64,000 bases of DNA from NCBI GenBank assembly GCA_020633195.1, contig JACKEC010000017.1, positions 558,001 to 622,000 on the forward strand, read 5' to 3'. The DNA comes from Sandaracinaceae bacterium. Its GTDB lineage: Bacteria; Myxococcota_A; Polyangia; Polyangiales; Sandaracinaceae. The notes beneath the pieces were generated by a model that was not told the origin of the DNA, did no database searches, and saw only the letters and a program-made list of their open reading frames with translations. A program made the position numbers and the translations under genes. Below are positions 44,576 through 53,339 of this stretch, in pieces (position 1 is the stretch's first letter; each line of letters opens with the position of its first letter).

Positions 44576-46048
44576 ATGCGCTCTCTCCTCGTTCTCACTC
44601 TGGCCGCGATGCTCGGGATCACCTCGGGCTGCACCGTCGCCTACCGCTCCCGCGCGTCGGGGGCGACCTACACCACCGCCGCGTCGGCCTCGGTCACCGT
44701 GCCCGAGTACGTCGTGGTCACCGCCGCGCCGCCGGCGCCGCGCGCCGCCGTCGCGGTTCGCCCGGAGCAGCCGGATGACACCGCCGTCTGGGTCGCGGGT
44801 CACTACGCCTGGTCGGCCGGCGCCTGGGTCTGGGTCGACGGCCAGTGGGAGTCGGGCCACGCCGACGACAAGTGGGTCGACCCGGTCGTCCGCGAAGAGA
44901 ACGGCCAGCGGGTCTACCACCCCGGCTACTGGTGCCCTCGCGATCAGGAGCCCGCGCCGAGCTACACCGGCCCCGGCGTCGTGGTGATCGCCGCGGGCGG
45001 TGGGACGCAGGTCGAGCCCACGCGTCAGGGCACGGTCGTCGAGCCGACGCGCGGCACTCCGGTGGAGCCGACGCGGCAGGGCGGCACGCCGGTCGAGCCG
45101 ACGCGGCAGGCCGGCGGCACGCCGGTCGAGCCGACGCGGCGCGGCGGCACCCCGGTGGAGCCGACGCGTCAGGCCGGCGGCACGCCGGTGGAGCCGACGC
45201 GTCAGGGCGGCACTCCGGTGGAGCCCACGCGGCGCGGCGGCGTGACCGCGACCCCGGCGGGCGGCGTCGCGACCAGCCGCTACGCGCCCGAGGATCCGGA
45301 GCCGAACCCGCGCGGCGGGAGCGCTCCGGCGACGGGCGGCGGCGTGTCGGTCCGCGGCGGCGGCAGCGTGTCCGCGGGCGGCAGCGTCTCGGCCGGCGGC
45401 AGCGTCTCGACGGGCGGCACCTCGCGCAGCGCGCGCCACACGCGTCGGGCGGCAGCGCGACCCCGCGCGGCGGCGCGACCACCGCGTCGGGCGGCACCGC
45501 CACCGCGCGCGGCGGCACGCGCGACCGCGACGAACGGCACCGGCACGGTCCGCGGCGGCACCGTCTACACCCCGGACGCGCGGCCCGCGACCGGGCAGCC
45601 GACGGCCACCGCGCGCACCGATCAGCGCGGCGCGGCGGCGACGCCGACCCCGGCCACGACGGCGCGCACCGATCAGCGCGGCGCCGCGGCCACGCCCGCG
45701 CCCGCGACGACCGCGCGCACCGATCAGCGCGGCACCGCGACGACGCCCCGCGCGCCCGGCGTGGTCACGACCGCGCGCGATCCCAACCAGGGCGGCTCGG
45801 CCAACGACCAGCAGATCGCGCTGACCTGCGCGGTCACCGCGGCCCGCGCGCCTCGCGGCGGCGCGGTCACCATCCGCGGCACCGGGTTCCGTCAGCCGAC
45901 GGTCCGCATCGGCGGCCAGGTCGCGCGCATCTCGCGTCAGACCGCCACCGAGCTCACCGTCGCGGCGCCGAACCAGCCCAGCCAGGCGGCGATCACGGTG
46001 ACCGACTCCGGTCGCACGGCGAGCTGCGGTTCCATCGAGGTCCGTTGA
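44576..46048 (+). CDS. YXWXW-motif lipoprotein with EPTR repeats and a C-terminal IPT/TIG domain
   Basis: About 490 residues; AGGAG upstream of ATG 44576 fixes the start. The signal has lipobox ITSGC. The YXWXW-type motif region (VWVAGHYAWSAGAWVWVDGQ) is followed by tandem VEPTRQGGTP units, Gly/Ser-rich repeats, TARTDQRGAAATP repeats and an IPT/TIG-like domain (GGAVTIRGTGFRQPTVRIGG). Between about 45435 and 45520 the frame reads Arg/Ala-rich, while the neighbouring frame reads SGGSATPRGGATTASGGTAT, matching the flanking repeats. Two compensating indels are likely there. Probably a surface or wall-associated protein. Confidence 0.75.
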   Translation: MRSLLVLTLAAMLGITSGCTVAYRSRASGATYTTAASASVTVPEYVVVTAAPPAPRAAVAVRPEQPDDTAVWVAGHYAWSAGAWVWVDGQWESGHADDKWVDPVVREENGQRVYHPGYWCPRDQEPAPSYTGPGVVVIAAGGGTQVEPTRQGTVVEPTRGTPVEPTRQGGTPVEPTRQAGGTPVEPTRRGGTPVEPTRQAGGTPVEPTRQGGTPVEPTRRGGVTATPAGGVATSRYAPEDPEPNPRGGSAPATGGGVSVRGGGSVSAGGSVSAGGSVSTGGTSRSARHTRRAAARPRAAARPPRRAAPPPRAAARATATNGTGTVRGGTVYTPDARPATGQPTATARTDQRGAAATPTPATTARTDQRGAAATPAPATTARTDQRGTATTPRAPGVVTTARDPNQGGSANDQQIALTCAVTAARAPRGGAVTIRGTGFRQPTVRIGGQVARISRQTATELTVAAPNQPSQAAITVTDSGRTASCGSIEVR

Positions 46049-46272
46049 CCGAGGGCGTCGTCGTCCCGCCCGACCGGCTCAGCGAGGCTGCGCTGGTCGG
46101 GCTCATCGATGACTTCGTGCTCCGCGAGGGGACCGACTACGGCCACGCCGACATCGCGCTCGAGGCGAAGCGCGCGGCGATCCGCCGGCAGCTCGAGCGC
46201 GACGAGATCCGGATCGTGTTCGACCCGAGCACGGAGACGTGCACGCTGGTCCCGACGCGCGAGCTCCCGTGA
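46045..46272 (+). CDS. yheU: YheU-family (UPF0270) protein
   Basis: 75 residues from TTG 46045, whose TTGA overlaps the stop of the preceding gene. VVVPPDRLSEAALVGLIDDF, then VLREGTDYGHADIALEAKRA and IRRQLERDEIRIVFD, is the complete YheU signature, and the length fits the family. The family is small, cytoplasmic and of unknown function. It is followed by GTG 46269, overlapping its own stop, so three genes form a tight translationally coupled chain. Confidence 0.8.
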   Translation: MTEGVVVPPDRLSEAALVGLIDDFVLREGTDYGHADIALEAKRAAIRRQLERDEIRIVFDPSTETCTLVPTRELP

Positions 46273-46838
46273 GCCGTCGCCGAGGGCTCCTCGCCGCGGG
46301 GGCGGTCGCGCTGATCGCGCTCGTCGCCTGGCTCGGGAACGAGGCGGGCAACGCGACCGCGCGCGCCGAGCTCGAGCCGGCCTGCGCGTGCGCGCACGAG
46401 AGCGTCGAGTCCACCCTCGAGCAGAGCGGCGAGCTGTTCTACCGCTTCTTCGGCGGCGACGCGGGGGAGGTGCGGAGCTTCATGCGCGACGAGGTCGACG
46501 GCCTCTGCGGCGACCTCCGAGCTCGCGTGGCGTTCGGCCAGTGGAACCTCGGCCGCAGCTGGTCGCCGCGCCCCGACGCGGGCCGCGCGGCGCGCGTGCG
46601 CGCGATCCTCGAGCGAGCGCGTCCGCGCTGCCCGGAGATCTACAGAGAGCTCTTCTCGGGGCTCGGCGCCACCGACACGGACGTCGATGGGCTCTGCGAC
46701 GAGCTCTTCGCCGGCATGGAGCCCGCCGAGGCGGCCTCGGAGCCGGTCAGCGCGTGGGTGTGGCCGTCGCTGATCGACGGCTCGATGTGCCTCGACGCGG
46801 TCCGTAGCCCTCGCGTGATCGACACGAACCGGCCATGA
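46269..46838 (+). CDS. Hypothetical single-membrane-span protein
   Basis: About 189 residues from GTG 46269 (SRRRGLLAAGAVALIALVAW signal or anchor). The outer part has Cys pairs (LEPACACAHESVES, DGLCGDLRAR, GSMCLDAV), so disulfides are likely. No family is recognised. The start overlaps the YheU stop, and the end overlaps the next start (ATGA at 46835). An in-frame ATG at 46239 lies inside yheU and was not used. Confidence 0.6.
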   Translation: MSRRRGLLAAGAVALIALVAWLGNEAGNATARAELEPACACAHESVESTLEQSGELFYRFFGGDAGEVRSFMRDEVDGLCGDLRARVAFGQWNLGRSWSPRPDAGRAARVRAILERARPRCPEIYRELFSGLGATDTDVDGLCDELFAGMEPAEAASEPVSAWVWPSLIDGSMCLDAVRSPRVIDTNRP

Positions 46839-47926
46839 TTCGCGCCATGGTGGGGCGCAAGCGCAGGACCAGCAGCTTCCTGATGGCGCAGGTCCTCGGC
46901 CAGCTCCGCCGCATCCTCCCCAACGAGCACGAGATCGCGGCGGGCCGCGCGGTGCTGCACGACTGCCTCGGCGCCCGCGAGGGCGAGCAGGTGCTCGTCG
47001 TCTACGAGGACGGCTACGACGACTTCGCCGCGGCGCTGGTGATGGCGGCCGACGAGGTGCGCGCCGAGGTCGACGCGGTGAAGGTCGGCGTGCCGCTGAT
47101 CCCGAACATCGTGGAGAAGCTCGAGCGGCGCCTCGAGAAGACGGACGTGTCGGTGCTCGTGTCGAGCTACGCGTTCCCTCGAGACGTGCGAACCGTCTTG
47201 ACGGCGCACCGCATCGACGCGCGGCGCCACGCGCACATGCTCGGGGTGACCGAGGCGATCCTCAAGCAGTCGCTGCGGGCCGACTATCAGGCGGTCCACG
47301 AGCTCGGCGAGCAGCTCGCGCGGGTCCTCGAGTCGACCTACGAGATCAAGGTCGAGAGCCCGGCCGGGACCGACCTGCGCGTGCGGCGGGATCCGTCGTG
47401 CCGCTGGCACAACCAGAGCGGCCTCCAGCGCGAGCCCGGCTGGACGAACCTACCCGCTGGCGAGGTCGCGACCACGCCGCTCGCGGTGGACGGCGTGTTC
47501 GTGTGCGACGGCGGGATCTGGCTCACCGACGGAGCGATCATCGACCGCGCCGAGTCGCGCAAGCTGGTGCTGCGCTTCGAGCACGGCGCGCTCGTGGACG
47601 CCGAGGGCCCCGACGCGGTGCGCGCGCAGCTGCTCGCCGACGTCGACGCGCACGCGCTCGGCCGCCGCGTCGGGCAGGTCGCGTTCGGCACCAACGTCGG
47701 CGTGCTCGCGCCGATCGGGCAGCACGCCCAGGACGTGAAGCTCCCGGGCGTGCACCTCGTGCTCGGCTACAGCGCCCCCGACGCCACCGGCGCGAGCTGG
47801 AACGGCGAGGGCATGGTCACGGTGCTGCAGCGCCAGGAGAGCGTCTGGCTCGACGCGCGTCAGATCATCCAGCGCGGCCGGTTCGTGTCCTCGCTCCGGC
47901 CGAGCCAGTTCCCGCCCCCTGGCTGA
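46835..47926 (+). CDS. M29 aminopeptidase-like protein with altered metal ligands
   Basis: About 363 residues. The fold matches thermophilic M29 aminopeptidases: VESPAGTDLRVRR, GWTNLPAGEVATTPL (first Glu ligand present), GQVAFGTNVGV and VHLVLGYSAP. The second Glu of the family (GE-x-AFGTN) is Gln here, DEK is DVK, and the C-terminal His-x-Asp pair seems replaced in SWNGEGMV. It may bind metal differently, work on another substrate as related dioxygenases do, or be non-catalytic. It is the last gene of the coupled chain starting at 44576. Confidence 0.7.
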   Translation: MIRAMVGRKRRTSSFLMAQVLGQLRRILPNEHEIAAGRAVLHDCLGAREGEQVLVVYEDGYDDFAAALVMAADEVRAEVDAVKVGVPLIPNIVEKLERRLEKTDVSVLVSSYAFPRDVRTVLTAHRIDARRHAHMLGVTEAILKQSLRADYQAVHELGEQLARVLESTYEIKVESPAGTDLRVRRDPSCRWHNQSGLQREPGWTNLPAGEVATTPLAVDGVFVCDGGIWLTDGAIIDRAESRKLVLRFEHGALVDAEGPDAVRAQLLADVDAHALGRRVGQVAFGTNVGVLAPIGQHAQDVKLPGVHLVLGYSAPDATGASWNGEGMVTVLQRQESVWLDARQIIQRGRFVSSLRPSQFPPPG

Positions 47927-47932
47927 CGGCGG

Positions 47933-48382
47933 TCAGGGCGCCGCGCAGAACCCGCCGCCGCTCATCAGCGCCGAGCAGGTCTCGCCGGTCCCGCAGCGCG
48001 AGTCGTCGCCGACCACGCACGCGGTGGCGCACTGGGTCATCCCGCCCGAGTTGACGCAGATGGAGCCCTGCTGGCAGTCGAGCGCGCCGTCGCACGCGGT
48101 GCCCGGGGCGCCCGTGCCGCCGAGGTAGCACACCCCCGCGCCGCCCCCGACGCGCGCGAGGCAGACGGAGCCGTCGGCGCAGATCGGCGTCGTGGCGAGA
48201 TCACAGTCGGCCATGCACACCGGCGTCACCGTGGCGCCCGGGCGGTTGAAGCAAGAGAGCCCGGACTCGCACTCGTCGGCGTCGGCGCACGCGTCCCCCA
48301 CGACGCCGGGCGCGTTGGCGCACCCCGCCACGCTCCCCACGAGCCCACCACCGATGATCATGACCAAGACGAATCGCGACAT
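47933..48382 (-). CDS. Small Cys-rich lipoprotein
   Basis: About 149 residues. The signal MSRFVLVMIIGGGLVGSVAG leads to a lipobox Cys. Cys-rich units of the type CADADECESGLSC, CDGALDCQQGSIC and CVVGDDSRCGTGETC recall the large protein at 35663. The start at 48382 is favoured; ATG 48394 is possible. The 3' end lies six bases from the convergent M29-like gene. No enzyme motif. Confidence 0.65.
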   Translation of the reverse strand: MSRFVLVMIIGGGLVGSVAGCANAPGVVGDACADADECESGLSCFNRPGATVTPVCMADCDLATTPICADGSVCLARVGGGAGVCYLGGTGAPGTACDGALDCQQGSICVNSGGMTQCATACVVGDDSRCGTGETCSALMSGGGFCAAP

Positions 48383-48620
48383 GTCGTTCTCCAAAGCGAG
48401 GGCCGTGTGTCGGTCCCTCGAGGTCGGGCCGCGGCGCTGGCGAACCCCTCGCCAGCATCGGCGCTGCCGTCCCCCGCCTCCGCAAGGCGCGTGCCCGCCC
48501 CCGCGCCGTCGCGGCTGCGGCGCAGAGGGCCGTGGCCGTCGGCGGATCGTCGTCCGCTCGTCGACGATCGTCGTGGCCTCGTCACGCGGCGGGCCCCGAC
48601 CAGCCCGCGCGACGCGGCAG

Positions 48621-49166
48621 CTACTGCATCTGCAGGTGGAAGTGGGGCGGGACGCCCTCTTGGAGCAGCTCGACGCCGCCGACCGCGCGGACGACGTCGC
48701 GGAACACCTGCTGGTCGCGCCGCGACAGGTCGTAGCTGCGCACGTCCACCGCGTTGGCGGTGAGGTGCCGGGAGATGAAGCAGCCGCGCCCCATCTGCGA
48801 TCGGATGACGCGCGCCATCTCGCGCACCGCGACCCGACGGCCGCTCCGGCGGTGGCGCCGGTAGGAGCTCTGGATCTCGGAGGCCGCCTCGAAGTCGCGG
48901 TAGAGCGACGTGAGGCGCTGGCCGCGGCTCAGCTTCTCGAACATCGCGTCGGCCTGCTCGTGCGGGCTGCGGGTGCCGGAGGTGACGTGCAGCCGGCGCC
49001 CCGTGCGCCGATGGTACTCGGCCGCGATCTGCTCCATCGTCTGGGCCATCGCCGGCCCGAGCACGACGTGCTCCTCGCACGTGTACGGCGGCTCCTCCGC
49101 CGCTCCGGGGGTCGCCACCCATCCGAGCGCGGCCACGACGGCCGCCACCGCGATCCTGCGCCTCAC
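48621..49166 (-). CDS. M15-like (D-Ala-D-Ala carboxypeptidase type) secreted peptidase
   Basis: About 181 residues from GTG 49166. The signal is AVAAVVAALGWVATPGAAA-like (AAVVAALGWVATPGAAEE). The core carries VTSGTRSPHEQADAMFEKL, SRHLTANAVDVRSYDL and a final PPHFHLQM. The SRH-x6-D pattern and terminal HFH fit M15/DUF882-type zinc enzymes that trim wall peptides. It is probably periplasmic and acts on peptidoglycan. The frame ends at 48621. A 238-base gap with no gene separates it from the lipoprotein start at 48382; only low-complexity GC DNA is seen there. Confidence 0.7.
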   Translation of the reverse strand: MRRRIAVAAVVAALGWVATPGAAEEPPYTCEEHVVLGPAMAQTMEQIAAEYHRRTGRRLHVTSGTRSPHEQADAMFEKLSRGQRLTSLYRDFEAASEIQSSYRRHRRSGRRVAVREMARVIRSQMGRGCFISRHLTANAVDVRSYDLSRRDQQVFRDVVRAVGGVELLQEGVPPHFHLQMQ

Positions 49167-49216
49167 TCGACGAGTGATACCAGCGGTCGCGGTCGGTGGA
49201 GAAATTTCACGCCGGG

Positions 49217-50929
49217 TCACGGCGGGGCTCGAGGCTGGAGCGCGACCTCGACGATCACCGTGCTGTCCGAGGTGACCTCGATCTCGCGCGTGACGTCCTC
49301 GAAGCCCGGCGCGAGGATCGTGACGACGTGGTGCCCCGCGCCCACGTTCTCGAGGCGCACCGGGGCGGTGCCGCGCCGGACTCCGTCGAGCAGCACCACC
49401 GCGTCGTTCGCCGGCGTGGTGCGCACCTCGATGCTCGCGACGAGGGCGCTCGCCATGTACGCGTAGAGGCCGCCCGCGCCGAGCGCGACGAGCGCGAGCG
49501 CGACGACGACGCGCAGCAGCCAGCTCCCGGCGCCTCGCTTGGCGGAAGGGGGGCCGATGACCTCGGTCGAGACGCGGTTGCGCTGCGTCGGCTCGCGCGC
49601 GGCGGCGGCCTTCTCCTCGGCGCTCGGGAGCAGCCGCTCGATCACCGCGCTGTCGATCTGCGACGGCTCGAGCGAGACGTCGAGGTCGTCCGCGAGGGCG
49701 CGCGGGTCGACCGGCGCGCCGGGCGTCGAGACGTCGTCGCGGTGGAAGTAGACCTCGGTGGGCCCGTCGTCCTCGGGCAGCGGCGCGTCGGTCCGGAAGG
49801 GGAGCGGCTCGTCGCTGATGATCGTCTCGCCGATCTGATCCCAGTCGGGCGGCTCGGGGTCGCCGGGGTCCTCGATCTGGAGATCGGTGACCGAGTTGCG
49901 GCGCGGCTCGTCGGCGCTCGTGACCTGCGGGCGCCCGAGCTGATCGAACGCGTCGAGGCGCACGCGCTCGGTGTGCAGCTCCTTGCGGAACGCGTCGCGC
50001 ATCCACGTCACGAGGCTCACCCGGTCGTAGCCGGGCTCGTGCGCGGCGACGAACGCGCGCAGCGCGGCCGCCATCTCGGCGGCGCTCTGCCAGCGCTCGG
50101 CGGGGTCGGCGGCGTGGGCGCGGAGGAGGATCGACGCGAGCGCCTCGGGCACGTCGGGCCGCAGCTCGCCGATCGGCTCCGCCTTGACGTACTTCACGTT
50201 CTCGAGCGCTTCGAACGCGTTCTCGCGAGCGAAGAGGGTGCGCAGCGTGAGCAGCTCGTAGAGGCAGGTGCCGACCGCGAAGAGATCGGAGCGCCCGTCG
50301 ATCTTGGAGCCCTTCACCTGCTCGGGGCTCATGTAGCCGACCTTGCCCTTGAGGACGCCGGCCTGGGTCTCGGTGCTCCGCGACTGCGCCTTGGCGATGC
50401 CGAAGTCGATCAGCTTCACCACGCCGTCGAAGCTCACGAGCACGTTCTGCGGCGAGACGTCCCTGTGGATCAGCCCCATCGGCTTGCCGTGGCGGTCGGT
50501 GAGCCGGTGCGCCGCGTCGAGCGCCTCGAGCATGCCGATCCCCGTCCACGCGACGAAGCTCGGCGAGAGCTGCGCGCCGAGGAGCTTCACGCGCCGCATG
50601 ATCTGGAGCAGGTCCTTGCCCCAGACGAAGTCCATCGCGAGGTAGTGCGACCGACCGATGCGCCCGAGCTCGAGGATGCGCGCGATGCCCGGGTGCGAGA
50701 GACGCCCCGCGATCTTCGCCTCGTCGAGGAACATGCGGATGAAGTCGTCGTTCTCGGCGAGCGACGGCTTGATGCGCTTGATCGCGATCAGATCCGAGAC
50801 CTGGTCGGCCTCGAACCGCTTCGCGAGGTAGACCTCCGCCATCCCTCCCACCGCGATGCGCTCGAGGAGGAGGTAGCGTCCGAACGGCGCGAAGCGGGGC
50901 GGCTCGGAGGAAGTCGTGCGCCCGGTCAT
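49217..50929 (-). CDS. Ser/Thr protein kinase with one TM helix and PEGA domain
   Basis: About 570 residues. The kinase domain has RIAVGGMAEVYLA, LIAIKRIK, IHRDVSPQNVLV (Val replaces the usual Leu-Lys), LIDFGIAK and YMSPEQ. An acidic linker follows, then a membrane helix (SWLLRVVVALALVALGAGG) and a C-terminal PEGA domain (SIEVRTTPANDAVVLLDGVR, VTILAPGFEDVTREIEV). HRDVSPQN is common in this class of myxobacterial kinases. It precedes a DUF4259 gene and a PP2C phosphatase on the same strand, so it may form a kinase/phosphatase pair with the latter. Confidence 0.88.
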   Translation of the reverse strand: MTGRTTSSEPPRFAPFGRYLLLERIAVGGMAEVYLAKRFEADQVSDLIAIKRIKPSLAENDDFIRMFLDEAKIAGRLSHPGIARILELGRIGRSHYLAMDFVWGKDLLQIMRRVKLLGAQLSPSFVAWTGIGMLEALDAAHRLTDRHGKPMGLIHRDVSPQNVLVSFDGVVKLIDFGIAKAQSRSTETQAGVLKGKVGYMSPEQVKGSKIDGRSDLFAVGTCLYELLTLRTLFARENAFEALENVKYVKAEPIGELRPDVPEALASILLRAHAADPAERWQSAAEMAAALRAFVAAHEPGYDRVSLVTWMRDAFRKELHTERVRLDAFDQLGRPQVTSADEPRRNSVTDLQIEDPGDPEPPDWDQIGETIISDEPLPFRTDAPLPEDDGPTEVYFHRDDVSTPGAPVDPRALADDLDVSLEPSQIDSAVIERLLPSAEEKAAAAREPTQRNRVSTEVIGPPSAKRGAGSWLLRVVVALALVALGAGGLYAYMASALVASIEVRTTPANDAVVLLDGVRRGTAPVRLENVGAGHHVVTILAPGFEDVTREIEVTSDSTVIVEVALQPRAPP

Positions 50930-50942
50930 CGGACGCTCGGTC

Positions 50943-51434
50943 TCATCCCGCTCGAAGCCGGTCGCGGAGCTCTTCGAGCTCGCTCTCCCAGTCGTCCACG
51001 TCGCCGCTGTCCTCGAGCTGCGCGCGCAGCCCGGAGCGGTGAAGGACCACCCCGAGCGCGTGCATCGCGAGGGGCAGGGCCTCGTCGAGGTCGACGCCCG
51101 GGTTGTCGAAGCAGAACTGGCGGACCTCCTCGGGCAGCAGCTCCGCGGGGCGCTCGCCGAGCGCGGCCACGGTCTCGGCCGCCGCGATCGCGAACGCCGC
51201 CTGCGCGGAGCTCGGCACGTCGCCTTGCTCCTCCATCTGGAGGACGACGTCGAACGTCTCCTCGAGGATGTGCTCGTCGGCGTGCTCCAGGCCCTCGGCC
51301 CAGGTCATCGCTGCTTCGTTGTCGAACGCTCCGGTTCCCCAGATGTGAAGCGCTCCGTCGTTCTTCTGCGCCGCGAGTCCCACCAGTCTCGTCTCCGTGC
51401 TTGCGGCGAGAGAGCCGCGCAGGCGCAATTGCAC
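50943..51434 (-). CDS. DUF4259-family protein
   Basis: Up to 163 residues. The DUF4259 signature is LHIWGTGAFDNEAAMTWAE, followed by helices with Glu/Asp (HADEHILEETFDVVLQMEE, AAAETVAALGE). In the family the WGTG motif is near the N-terminus, so the real start may be later than 51434 (a GTG about 50 bases on). Function unknown; likely cytoplasmic. It sits between the PEGA kinase and the PP2C gene. Confidence 0.7.
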   Translation of the reverse strand: MQLRLRGSLAASTETRLVGLAAQKNDGALHIWGTGAFDNEAAMTWAEGLEHADEHILEETFDVVLQMEEQGDVPSSAQAAFAIAAAETVAALGERPAELLPEEVRQFCFDNPGVDLDEALPLAMHALGVVLHRSGLRAQLEDSGDVDDWESELEELRDRLRAG

Positions 51435-51461
51435 AGTCCAGCCGCGCTTTGCAAGCGCCGA

Positions 51462-52367
51462 TCAGAACGACGCGACGATCACGGTGATGTTGTCGGACCC
51501 GCCGCCCGCCTTGGCCCCCTCGATCAGGGCCTCGCACGCGCCCGCGGCGGTGCGCGCGGTCCGCAGCTCGTGGGCGATGCCGGCGTCCGAGACGTGGCCG
51601 GTGAGCCCGTCCGAGCAGATCAGGATGCGGTCCCCCGCCTGGAGCCGGAGGCTGTGCGCCTCGGCGCGCACGCTCTCGCCGCCGCCGCCGACGACGTTGA
51701 CGAGGATGTGATCGAAGCGCGACGGCTCGTTGCCGATCGCGCCGCTGGCCCGGAGCGCTTGCCCGACGGTGTGGTCGGTCGTGATCTGGGTGAGCTCGTC
51801 GTCCCGGAACAAGTAGAGGCGGCTGTCGCCCGCGTGCGTGACGTAGAGCTTGGGCCACAGCGCGTAGGTGACGGTGAGCGTCGTGCCGGGCTGGAGCTGG
51901 TCGATCCGCTTGCGCACCGCGACCGTCTCGAGGCGCTGCTGGCACCGGCTCATCGCCTCGCCGAGCTTCTCGAGCAGCTCCTTCTCCTCGTCCTCGTCGG
52001 GCTGGGTGACCCACGGCATCGCGTAGAGCGCGAACTGCGCGATCATGTCGACCGCGACCGCGCTCGCGACCTCGCCGCCGCCGTGGCCGCCCATCCCGTC
52101 GGCGACCATCATCAGGGTGCCCTTGGGGCCGGGGATCCGGCGCTGCACCTTGGGCACCTGCAGGCTCGAGTCGAGCACGTCGAGCCACCGACCGAGGTCG
52201 GCGATCAGGTAGGTGTCCTCGTTGTGATCGCGGAGGCACCCGACGTCGGTCGCGCCGGCGAGATCGATCCCGTGCTCCTGTCGGCGAGCCCGGTCGGCCG
52301 AGCGGGGTCGCAGGACGGGCAACGTCTCGTCGTTGAACTCGGGCGTATCCCATTCCCCATCGCTCAT
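51462..52367 (-). CDS. PP2C-family Ser/Thr phosphatase
   Basis: 301 residues. The catalytic Asp motifs are complete: DVGCLRDHNEDTYLIAD, MMVADGMGGHGGGEVASA, LYVTHAGDSRLYLF, LICSDGLTGHVSD and GGGSDNITVIVASF. The fold binds two Mg/Mn ions and removes phosphate from Ser/Thr. An acidic N-terminal segment of about 30 residues precedes the domain. It is a likely counterpart of the PEGA kinase downstream. The start gives a clean acidic N-terminus. Confidence 0.9.
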   Translation of the reverse strand: MSDGEWDTPEFNDETLPVLRPRSADRARRQEHGIDLAGATDVGCLRDHNEDTYLIADLGRWLDVLDSSLQVPKVQRRIPGPKGTLMMVADGMGGHGGGEVASAVAVDMIAQFALYAMPWVTQPDEDEEKELLEKLGEAMSRCQQRLETVAVRKRIDQLQPGTTLTVTYALWPKLYVTHAGDSRLYLFRDDELTQITTDHTVGQALRASGAIGNEPSRFDHILVNVVGGGGESVRAEAHSLRLQAGDRILICSDGLTGHVSDAGIAHELRTARTAAGACEALIEGAKAGGGSDNITVIVASF

Positions 52368-52392
52368 CGCGGCCTCCGCTCGCCCATGTATA

Positions 52393-52866
52393 TCACCGCT
52401 CGTCGACGAAGAACTCGACTCGGCGGTTACGCTCGTGACAGTCCTCCGAGTCCTCGTGACACAGCGGGTAGGTCTCGCCGTACCCCTGCGACGTGACCTC
52501 CTGCTCGACGCCGGCCGTCCGCAGGTACTCGGCGACCGCGGCGGCGCGGCGCTCCGACAGCTCCCGGTTGTGCGAGGCGCTCCCGTCGGTGCTGCTGTGC
52601 CCCTGGACCTGCAGCCGCACGAGGTTGGGGTGCTCGGCCATCAGCGCGGCGACCCGATCGAGCACCGCGTGCGACTCCGGGAGGATGCGGTCGCTGTCGT
52701 TGGCGAAGTGGATCTGGTGGTTGAACACGATCCGGTTGGACCGGAGCTCGACCTCGAGCGGCGGCGGGGGCTCGTCGCCGCCGCCGGTCTCGACGTCGGG
52801 CGAGCTCGTCCCGCCGCACCCGGCGGCGAGCCCGCACAACAGCAGCCACGAACCGACCCGCACCAT
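52393..52866 (-). CDS. Pal-like OmpA-domain lipoprotein
   Basis: 157 residues. The signal GSWLLLCGLAAGC has a lipobox. A Gly/Pro linker leads to an OmpA domain (IHFANDSDRILPESHAVLDR, VRLQVQGHSSTDGSASHNRE, ERNRRVEFFVD) that binds peptidoglycan. It would tether the outer membrane to the wall, like Pal. It lies between the PP2C phosphatase and the thioesterase on the same strand. Confidence 0.85.
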   Translation of the reverse strand: MVRVGSWLLLCGLAAGCGGTSSPDVETGGGDEPPPPLEVELRSNRIVFNHQIHFANDSDRILPESHAVLDRVAALMAEHPNLVRLQVQGHSSTDGSASHNRELSERRAAAVAEYLRTAGVEQEVTSQGYGETYPLCHEDSEDCHERNRRVEFFVDER

Positions 52867-52872
52867 CGTCCC

Positions 52873-53265
52873 CTACGTCCGCGTCAGCACGTGCTGTTCG
52901 AGCACGAACGCGGTGAGCGTCCCCTCGAGGACCACGCGGTCGCCGACCGAGGCCGTCACGTCGATCGAGCGCTTCTTGCCCTTCTCGGCGGTCACGGAGG
53001 CTCGGGCGATCACGGCGTCTCCGACCGCGACGGGCGCGGTGAAGCGCAGGTCGGCGCTCCCGAGGACCACGTGCGGGTGGTTCACCGCGAGCATGCCGGC
53101 GTAGTCGGCGAGGCCGAAGACGAAGCCGCCGTGCACGAGGCCCTGCTCGTCCGCCGCCATCTCGGGCGTGGTGAGCAGGCGCGCGCTGGCCTCGCCGGGC
53201 TCGATCGCGATCACCTCCCCCACGAGGCGGGTGGAGATCGCCAGGTGTGTGGCCGCATCCGCCAT
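52873..53265 (-). CDS. PaaI-like hotdog-fold thioesterase
   Basis: About 130 residues. LVHGGFVFGLADYAGMLAVN carries the His-Gly-Gly helix-start motif of hotdog thioesterases, followed by DLRFTAPVAVGDAVIARASV. It probably hydrolyses an acyl-CoA or acyl-carrier-protein thioester in the cytoplasm. The pathway is unknown. It diverges from the GGDEF gene at 53340, with about 75 bases between the starts. Confidence 0.75.
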   Translation of the reverse strand: MADAATHLAISTRLVGEVIAIEPGEASARLLTTPEMAADEQGLVHGGFVFGLADYAGMLAVNHPHVVLGSADLRFTAPVAVGDAVIARASVTAEKGKKRSIDVTASVGDRVVLEGTLTAFVLEQHVLTRT

Positions 53266-53339
53266 GGCGTGCGGTTATCCCATCCCAGCCGGGCACGGCG
53301 CCATACCAAATCGGTTACCGACCGGATACCATCGCCCGC

